DNA of 5,749 nt from Betaproteobacteria bacterium (lineage in GTDB: Bacteria; Pseudomonadota; Gammaproteobacteria; Burkholderiales; Burkholderiaceae_C): NCBI GenBank assembly GCA_947448675.1, contig CANFOR010000182.1, positions 1 through 5,749 of the forward strand, in the 5' to 3' direction. Of this stretch, positions 1 through 4,831 are shown in pieces; positions within the stretch are counted from its first letter, which is position 1, and each line of letters opens with the position of its first letter. The translations under genes were made by a program, and so were the position numbers. The notes beneath the pieces were generated by a model that was not told the origin of the DNA, did not search any database, and saw only the letters and a program-made list of their open reading frames with translations.

Positions 1-461
1 ACATAGGCGGGCTGGCGGCTGAGCTGCCACGTGGCGGGCGCGGGCAAGCTGGTGTGCCCGGTGCTGACATTGCTGGCTGCTGTGTGCGTGCGGCAATAGC
101 GCGCAGCTTCTTGCAAAGACTTTTGGCTCCAGCTGCCGCTGACCACAAAGTCTACGTCGCCGCCCTGTGAGAGGTTGAGCGGCACGATGGCGTTCTCCGC
201 CAAGCCACCGCCTTGCATGAACAAAATTTTGAACTCTGCAGGTACGGCCAAAAGCTCGCGCAAATCGGCCTCGGCCTGGGCGTAGATCGACAAAAACTCT
301 TTGCCCCGGTGGCTCATTTCCATCACGCCCATACCCGAGGCTTTGCCAGCAGCGTCATGCCAGTTGAGCATGTGCTCGGCAGCTTGCTGCAATACCTCTT
401 GCGGCATGGCGGCGGGGCCCGCTGAAAAATTATAGGGACGTTCTACAGTGGGCAAAGGCAT
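1..461 (-). CDS. serC: phosphoserine aminotransferase, N-terminal part (runs off left edge)
   Basis: SerC is a PLP-dependent class V aminotransferase of the cytoplasm. It converts 3-phosphohydroxypyruvate and glutamate to phosphoserine in serine synthesis, and also acts in pyridoxal phosphate synthesis. The 153 codons present cover the N-terminal part of a protein usually about 360-370 residues long. The family start motif PYNFSAGPA is at residues 9-17. VMEMSHRGKEF at 46-56 carries the His/Arg that contacts substrate in E. coli SerC. The glycine-rich phosphate-binding loop GGGLAENAIVPLN is at 84-96. Trp111 aligns with the Trp that stacks on PLP, and WQLS is at 145-148. The PLP lysine lies beyond the window. 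ATG at 461 is chosen because the next in-frame ATG would delete NFSAGPA; no Shine-Dalgarno sequence precedes it. Residues 36-41 hold a small insertion compared with the E. coli protein. The gene follows the DUF2059 gene by 48 bases, so co-transcription is likely. Confidence 0.95.
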   Translation of the reverse strand, partial: MPLPTVERPYNFSAGPAAMPQEVLQQAAEHMLNWHDAAGKASGMGVMEMSHRGKEFLSIYAQAEADLRELLAVPAEFKILFMQGGGLAENAIVPLNLSQGGDVDFVVSGSWSQKSLQEAARYCRTHTAASNVSTGHTSLPAPATWQLSRQPAY

Positions 462-509
462 GGTGGCGGTAGTTTGCAGGCTGCGAAAAAGCGGAGCTAG
501 AAGAATGGT

Positions 510-1118
510 TTACGGCTGGGTTTTGGCTTTGCTAGCAGGCTTGTCGCTACCGCTGGCTTTGGGCGCTGCTGCTTTGTCAGGCCCGACAATTTTGCGTGCG
601 GCTTCGTCAAACTGGGCGCTGCGCGCTTGGATCTCGCCGCGCGAGGACTCAATGAGTTTTTCGACCATCAAGTTGCCCAGCTCGGGGGCCAGGGTTTGGT
701 ATTTTTTAATCACCGGAGCCGAGAAAAACGCGTCGAGCTGGCGCAGCTCGTCTTCGGTAAATTTGCTGAGGTAAGCGTCCACCAAGCTGCCGCTCGACAC
801 CGCAGGTACCTTGCTCTTGATGATGCCTACCGCGTCGTCACCCAAGCGGTTGAGCTCGCCATTGAGTTGCTCGGCAGCGGCTTTTTGGCGCGTGGCGGGC
901 ACATTGGCTTCGAGCTTGGGGCCCCAATTGGCCAGCATGGGTTGCACGGCGCTGCCCGCGAGTTGCTGAATCAAGCGGTCCATCTCGGCGCCTTGCTGGG
1001 CCGCAACCACATGCTCTGCATAGGTGCGTTTGTTGCTGCTAGCAGGAGCATTTTGGGCTGCAACGCCCATGGATACTGCGTAGGCAGCTATTAAAAATGT
1101 AGCGATTCGAAATTGCAT
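510..1118 (-). CDS. exported DUF2059-family protein of unknown function
   Basis: This 202-residue protein has an N-terminal signal peptide: Arg at 4, a hydrophobic stretch over residues 5-20, and a likely signal peptidase I site near the VAA at 19-21. It is therefore expected in the periplasm or outer envelope. The mature part is largely helical. Residues about 113-160 contain the pattern YLSKFTEDELRQLDAFFSAP followed by KKYQTLAPEL, which I recognise as the DUF2059 family; no biochemical function is established for it. The C-terminal 25 residues are a Lys/Ala/Pro/Ser-rich, probably disordered tail. ATG at 1118 is preferred over an in-frame TTG at 1136 because GAAGG lies 5 bases upstream and the signal peptide then starts normally. 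The TTG start would add MFLKAF. The gene sits between gyrA (54-base gap) and serC (48-base gap) on the same strand, probably as a passenger in that transcription unit. Family assignment is from memory of the motif. Confidence 0.85.
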   Translation of the reverse strand: MQFRIATFLIAAYAVSMGVAAQNAPASSNKRTYAEHVVAAQQGAEMDRLIQQLAGSAVQPMLANWGPKLEANVPATRQKAAAEQLNGELNRLGDDAVGIIKSKVPAVSSGSLVDAYLSKFTEDELRQLDAFFSAPVIKKYQTLAPELGNLMVEKLIESSRGEIQARSAQFDEAARKIVGPDKAAAPKASGSDKPASKAKTQP

Positions 1119-1123
1119 AAAGG

Positions 1124-1128
1124 CCTTC
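1124..1128 (-). promoter_or_regulatory. ribosome binding site of the DUF2059 gene
   Basis: GAAGG on the minus strand lies 5 bases before the ATG at 1118. It decides this start over the in-frame TTG at 1136, which lies upstream of the site. Confidence 0.6.
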
Positions 1129-1172
1129 AAAAACAAAAATAAGGGTGTTAAAGCAGGTGGTTTGTAACGCGC

Positions 1173-3860
1173 TCAAGCGTCTGGTGGGGTCCCTGCGGGG
1201 TCGTCGTTGCCTGCTGCATTGTCTGCTGCGTCGGCGTCGGGAGCGTTGGCGTCGTTCTCGACAATGCGCTGCAGACCGCTGAGTTTGGAGCCTTCGTCCA
1301 GGCCGATGAGGGTGACGCCTTGGGTGGCGCGACCCAATTCCCGAATCTCGCTGACGCGGGTGCGCACCAAAACGCCTTTGTCGGTGATCAGCATGATCTC
1401 GTCGTCGGCGTGCACCAAAGTGGCTGCTACAACCTTGCCGTTGCGCTCGCTTTGCTGGATGGCGATCATGCCCTTGGTGCCGCGGCCATGGCGGGTGTAC
1501 TCGGTGATGCTGGTGCGTTTGCCGTAGCCGTTTTGCGTGGCGGTGAGCACGCTGGTGCGGGTGGTTTCGGATTCGGTGGCGATTTGTTGGTCGTCAGGCG
1601 CTACCAGCATGGCGATCACGCTTTGCCCATCGTCGAGCATCATGCCGCGCACACCGCGGGCGTTGCGGCCCAGTGGGCGCACGTCGTCTTCGTCAAAGCG
1701 CACCGCCTTGCCGCCGTCGCTAAACAGCATCACGTCGTGCTTGCCGTCGGTCAGGGCGGCACCAATGAGAAAGTCGTTGTCGTCGAGGTTGACGGCAATG
1801 ATGCCACCTTTGCGCGGGTTGTTGAACTCATCCAATGCGGTCTTCTTGACCGTGCCCATGGACGTGGCCATGAAGACGAAGTGGTCAGCCGGGAATGTGC
1901 GCATTTCGCCCGTGAGTGGCAGCACCACGTTGATCTTTTCACCCTCTTGCAGGGGGAACATGTTGACGATGGGGCGACCGCGTGAGCCGCGCGAACCCTC
2001 GGGTACTTCCCACACTTTGAGCCAGTACAAACGGCCACGGTTGCTGAAGCACAAGATGTAGTCGTGGGTGTTGGCAATGAAGAGTTGATCGACCCAGTCG
2101 TCTTCTTTGGTGGCGGTGGCTTGTTTGCCGCGTCCGCCGCGCTTTTGCGCCCGGTATTCGCTCAGCGGCTGGCTCTTGATGTAGCCGCTGTGGCTGAGCG
2201 TAACCACCATATCGGTCGGGGTGATGAGGTCTTCGGTGCCCAGGTCTTGTGCGTTGTGTTCCACCAAGCTGCGGCGTGCGCCGAGCTTGGTTTGGCCAAA
2301 CTCATGGCGAATGGCCGACAGCTCTTCGGTGATGATGGTCGAGACGCGGCCCGGCTTGGCCAAGATGTCGAGCAGGTCGTCGATCTCGGCCATCACCTCT
2401 TTGTACTCGGCCACAATTTTGTCTTGCTCCAGGCCGGTCAGGCGCTGCAGGCGCATTTGCAAAATTTCTTGGGCTTGGGTGTCGCTCAAACGGTAGAGGC
2501 CATCGTTGCCCATACCGAAGTCTTTTTCGAGGCCGTCGGGGCGGTAATCGTCGGCATTGATGCTGCCGCCGTCGGCGCGGGTGCGGGTGAGCATCTCGCG
2601 CACCAGTTTGCTGTCCCAAGGGCGGCTCATCAGCTCGGCCTTGGCCACCGGCGGCGTGGGTGCGTTGCGAATAATGGCAATGAACTCGTCGATGTTGGCC
2701 AGTGACACGGCCAAGCCTTCGAGCACATGGCCGCGTTCGCGCGCTTTGCGCAGGGTGAACACGGTGCGGCGCGTGACAACCTCACGGCGATGGTCTAAAA
2801 AGACTTCGAGCAGGTCTTTCAAATTGCACAGCTTGGGCTGGCCATTGACCAAGGCCACCATGTTCATGCCAAAAGTGTCTTGCAGCTGGGTTTGCTTGTA
2901 CAGGTTGTTGAGCACTACCTCGGGCACTTCGCCGCGCTTGAGTTCGATCACCAAGCGCATGCCCGATTTGTCGGACTCGTCTTGGATGTGGCTGATGCCT
3001 TCAATCTTCTTCTCATGCACCAGTTCGGCCATGCGCTCTTGCAGGGTTTTTTTGTTTACCTGGTAGGGCAGCTCGTCCACGATGATGGCTTGGCGTTGGC
3101 CTTTGTCGATGTCTTCAAAGTGGCATTTGGCGCGCATCACCACGCGGCCACGACCGGTGCGGTAGCCGTCTTTGACCCCTTGAATGCCATAGATGATGCC
3201 CGCTGTTGGGAAGTCGGGCGCGGGCACGATTTCCATCAGCTCGTCGATGCTGGCCTCGGGGTTTTTCAGCAGATGCAAACAGGCATCCACCACTTCATTG
3301 AGATTGTGCGGTGGGATATTGGTGGCCATGCCCACCGCAATGCCGCCCGAACCGTTGACCAAGAGGTTGGGAAAGCGCGCGGGCATGACCAGCGGCTCTT
3401 TTTCGCTGCCATCGTAGTTAGGGCCGAAGTCCACGGTTTCTTTGTCAAGATCGGCGAGCAATTCGTGCGCGATTTTTGCCAAGCGGATTTCGGTGTAGCG
3501 CATGGCGGCGGCGTTGTCACCATCCACCGAACCGAAGTTACCTTGGCCGTCGACGAGCATGTGGCGCATGGAAAAGTCTTGCGCCATGCGCACGATGGTG
3601 TCGTACACCGACTGGTCGCCGTGGGGGTGGTATTTACCGATCACGTCGCCAACGATACGCGCAGACTTTTTATAAGCGCGGTTCCAGTCGTTGCTCAGCT
3701 CATGCATGGCGAAGAGCGCGCGGCGGTGCACGGGTTTCAAGCCGTCGCGGGCATCTGGCAGTGCCCGGCCGACGATCACGCTCATGGCGTAGTCGAGGTA
3801 GCTGCGGCGCATTTCCTCTTCAAGGCTGACGGGCAGGGTTTCTTTGGCAAACTGTGTCAT
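1173..3860 (-). CDS. gyrA: DNA gyrase subunit A
   Basis: GyrA is the breakage-reunion subunit of the A2B2 gyrase, which introduces negative supercoils using ATP bound by GyrB. The 895 residues compare with 875 in E. coli. The winged-helix and tower part (about 1-520) includes RRSYLDYAMSVIVGRALPDARDGLKPVHRR at 18-47 and the catalytic pair Arg121-Tyr122 in AMRYTEIRL. The quinolone-resistance region around HPHGDQSVYD, residues 78-87, uses the same numbering as E. coli. The C-terminal DNA-wrapping domain starts after about 520. It carries the gyrase-specific GyrA box QKRGGRG at 572-578, which separates it from ParC. The last 28 residues form an Asp/Ala-rich acidic tail, as in many GyrAs. ATG at 3860 gives the usual MTQFAKE start; an in-frame TTG at 3908 would add 16 residues of no family character. 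No Shine-Dalgarno sequence is visible at either. Odd feature: Gln83 where E. coli has Ser83. Confidence 0.98.
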   Translation of the reverse strand: MTQFAKETLPVSLEEEMRRSYLDYAMSVIVGRALPDARDGLKPVHRRALFAMHELSNDWNRAYKKSARIVGDVIGKYHPHGDQSVYDTIVRMAQDFSMRHMLVDGQGNFGSVDGDNAAAMRYTEIRLAKIAHELLADLDKETVDFGPNYDGSEKEPLVMPARFPNLLVNGSGGIAVGMATNIPPHNLNEVVDACLHLLKNPEASIDELMEIVPAPDFPTAGIIYGIQGVKDGYRTGRGRVVMRAKCHFEDIDKGQRQAIIVDELPYQVNKKTLQERMAELVHEKKIEGISHIQDESDKSGMRLVIELKRGEVPEVVLNNLYKQTQLQDTFGMNMVALVNGQPKLCNLKDLLEVFLDHRREVVTRRTVFTLRKARERGHVLEGLAVSLANIDEFIAIIRNAPTPPVAKAELMSRPWDSKLVREMLTRTRADGGSINADDYRPDGLEKDFGMGNDGLYRLSDTQAQEILQMRLQRLTGLEQDKIVAEYKEVMAEIDDLLDILAKPGRVSTIITEELSAIRHEFGQTKLGARRSLVEHNAQDLGTEDLITPTDMVVTLSHSGYIKSQPLSEYRAQKRGGRGKQATATKEDDWVDQLFIANTHDYILCFSNRGRLYWLKVWEVPEGSRGSRGRPIVNMFPLQEGEKINVVLPLTGEMRTFPADHFVFMATSMGTVKKTALDEFNNPRKGGIIAVNLDDNDFLIGAALTDGKHDVMLFSDGGKAVRFDEDDVRPLGRNARGVRGMMLDDGQSVIAMLVAPDDQQIATESETTRTSVLTATQNGYGKRTSITEYTRHGRGTKGMIAIQQSERNGKVVAATLVHADDEIMLITDKGVLVRTRVSEIRELGRATQGVTLIGLDEGSKLSGLQRIVENDANAPDADAADNAAGNDDPAGTPPDA

Positions 3861-3911
3861 GGAGGAAGCTTGTGCTGGCCTGGGGCCAATGATTGTTGGG
3901 AAAAACAAACG

Positions 3912-3917
3912 ATTTTA
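3912..3917 (-). promoter_or_regulatory. possible gyrA -10 element
   Basis: TAAAAT on the minus strand matches the sigma70 -10 consensus at 5 of 6 bases. It lies about 50 bases before the gyrA ATG. The hexamer 17 bases upstream (CGAAAA, 3935-3940) is a poor -35 match, so this is only a candidate. A small inverted repeat, CCGA-TTT-TCGG, covers 3931-3941, just at that -35 position. Confidence 0.25.
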
Positions 3918-4006
3918 CGTTGTTCAAGGCCCGATTTTCGGTGTGGTCATTGCGCAACAAATGAAAAAGCTTTACCGATTTAGCCGCTTACATATCGTGC
4001 GGGGCA

Positions 4007-4035
4007 TTTAAAGCCTTGGGTAGCTATGGCACAAT
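4007..4035 (+). promoter_or_regulatory. probable ompA promoter (sigma70 type)
   Basis: TTTAAA at 4007-4012 (4 of 6 to the -35 consensus) and CACAAT at 4030-4035 (4 of 6 to the -10 consensus) are separated by exactly 17 bases. Transcription would start near 4042 and give a leader of about 75 bases before the ompA ATG. This is inferred from spacing and base matches only. Confidence 0.4.
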
Positions 4036-4048
4036 AGCCCCAACGGTT

Positions 4049-4065
4049 TAGGTGATGGTCACCTA
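4049..4065. repeat. perfect 7-bp inverted repeat in the predicted ompA leader
   Basis: TAGGTGA, a 3-base spacer TGG, then TCACCTA. It begins about 14 bases after the predicted -10. It could be an operator bound by a dimeric regulator or a hairpin at the 5' end of the ompA mRNA; the sequence alone does not decide. Confidence 0.6.
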
Positions 4066-4079
4066 GAGCGTAATTAATT

Positions 4080-4094
4080 CGCAGCGCGTCTGCG
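4080..4094 (+). repeat. small hairpin in the ompA leader
   Basis: CGCAG and CTGCG flank a 5-base loop CGCGT, 13 bases before the ompA ribosome binding site. With the inverted repeat at 4049-4065 it would give the leader two consecutive stem-loops ahead of an unpaired ribosome site. Confidence 0.4.
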
Positions 4095-4107
4095 GCTTTA
4101 TCCCCTT

Positions 4108-4112
4108 GAGGA
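4108..4112 (+). promoter_or_regulatory. ribosome binding site of ompA
   Basis: GAGGA lies 5 bases before the ATG at 4118. It rules out the in-frame TTG at 4106, which overlaps the site itself. Confidence 0.85.
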
Positions 4113-4117
4113 AAATC

Positions 4118-4831
4118 ATGAATAAACTCAATAAAGTAGCGATGTTGTTTGCAACGGCTGTAATGGCAACTGGTGCTATCGCTGGTGGTTCTAACGTTGC
4201 GTCTGACAATTGGCGCAGTGGCCACGGCAATGTGCAGTGGAAAAACGGTTTCGGCCAATGCTGGCGCGATGCCAGCTGGACCCCCGCTACCGCTGCCAAA
4301 GATTGCGATGGCGCTTTAGCTCCTATGGCTCCTAAAGCTGCTCCTGCACCAGCGCCTGCACCCGCACCCGCACCCGCACCCGCACCCGCACCCGCACCAG
4401 TTGCTCCAAAAGCTGCTCCCGCACCAGCACCAGCACCCGCACCCGCACCCGCACCAGTTGCTCCTCCTGCTGCTGTGAAGGTTACCTACGCCGCTGACGC
4501 ATTCTTTGACTTCAACAAGGCTGTTATCAAGCCCGAAGGCAAAGCCAAGCTCGACGACCTGACCGGTAAAGTCAAAGACATCAACCTGGAAGTCATCATC
4601 GCTGTGGGTCACACGGACTCCGTTGGTAGCGATGCCATGAACCAGAAGCTGTCGGTCAAGCGCGCTGAAGCTGTGAAGGCTTATTTGGTGTCCAAGGGCA
4701 TCGAAAAGAATCGCGTCTACACCGAAGGCAAAGGCAAGAAACAGCCTGTTGCTGACAACAAGACCAAAGAAGGCATGGCTAAAAACCGCCGTGTAGAGAT
4801 CGAAGTGGTCGGCACCCGCACCAACAAGTAA
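4118..4831 (+). CDS. ompA: OmpA-family envelope protein with Ala-Pro linker
   Basis: This 237-residue exported protein is expected to tie the outer envelope to peptidoglycan. Residues 1-22 are a signal peptide (MNKLNK, then a hydrophobic run, cleavage after AIA). Residues about 30-65 form a short module with NW at 31-32, WKNG at 41-44, CWR at 48-50, WTPATA at 54-59 and CDG at 63-65; Cys48 and Cys63 could pair. A linker of ten Ala-Pro units (75-94), VAPKA, then seven more (100-113) follows. The OmpA C-terminal domain runs from about 121 to the end, with GHTDS at 164-168 and Asp167/Arg182, spaced like the diaminopimelate-binding Asp/Arg pair of E. coli OmpA, and NRRVEIEV at 223-230. There is no eight-strand barrel and no lipobox, so the outer-membrane anchor is unclear. 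This architecture is common in Burkholderiales. It has its own promoter, a good ribosome site and a terminator, consistent with high expression. Confidence 0.92.
   Translation: MNKLNKVAMLFATAVMATGAIAGGSNVASDNWRSGHGNVQWKNGFGQCWRDASWTPATAAKDCDGALAPMAPKAAPAPAPAPAPAPAPAPAPAPVAPKAAPAPAPAPAPAPAPVAPPAAVKVTYAADAFFDFNKAVIKPEGKAKLDDLTGKVKDINLEVIIAVGHTDSVGSDAMNQKLSVKRAEAVKAYLVSKGIEKNRVYTEGKGKKQPVADNKTKEGMAKNRRVEIEVVGTRTNK
4340..4456 (+). repeat. Ala-Pro coding repeat (hexamer CCCGCA and variants) in ompA
   Basis: Two tracts of alternating GCN-CCN codons (4340-4399 with ten Ala-Pro units, 4415-4456 with seven) are separated by codons for VAPKA. Six exact CCCGCA hexamers stand in a row at 4361-4396 and three at 4436-4453. 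The second tract plus its preceding APKA looks like a duplication of the first. Gain or loss of hexamers would alter linker length without shifting the frame. Confidence 0.85.

Larger units (their letters stand above)
3861..4117. promoter_or_regulatory. divergent gyrA / ompA control region
   Basis: These 257 bases separate two divergently read genes and must hold both promoters. The region is more AT-rich than the flanking genes, especially 3895-4020. It contains the ompA promoter candidate, two inverted repeats in the predicted ompA leader, a weak gyrA -10 candidate and the ompA ribosome binding site. No tRNA, small ORF with a credible ribosome site, or recognisable riboswitch was seen. Confidence 0.75.

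Noticed and set aside
213..425. Plus-strand open frame of 70 codons at the left end
   Set aside because: It is the complement of serC, whose conserved motifs on the minus strand leave no doubt about the coding strand.
627..1094. Plus-strand open frame of 155 codons opposite the DUF2059 gene
   Set aside because: It is antisense to a protein with a good signal peptide, ribosome site and family motif, and has no independent support.
3931..3941. CCGA-TTT-TCGG mini-palindrome upstream of gyrA
   Set aside because: A 4-bp arm is too short to claim as an operator or terminator; it is mentioned only as context for the weak gyrA promoter candidate.
2880..3983. Plus-strand open frame of 367 codons opposite gyrA
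   Set aside because: It lies almost wholly antisense to the highly conserved GyrA N-terminal domain, is rich in His/Val/Ala as expected from codon complement, and has no ribosome site or family motif.
4016..4035. TTGGGT as the -35 element of ompA
   Set aside because: It leaves only 8 bases before the CACAAT -10 candidate, too short for a sigma70 promoter; TTTAAA at 4007 gives 17.
3980..4299. Minus-strand open frames across the gyrA-ompA gap and ompA start
   Set aside because: They overlap the ompA promoter, leader and signal peptide, with no ribosome site and no recognisable protein character.
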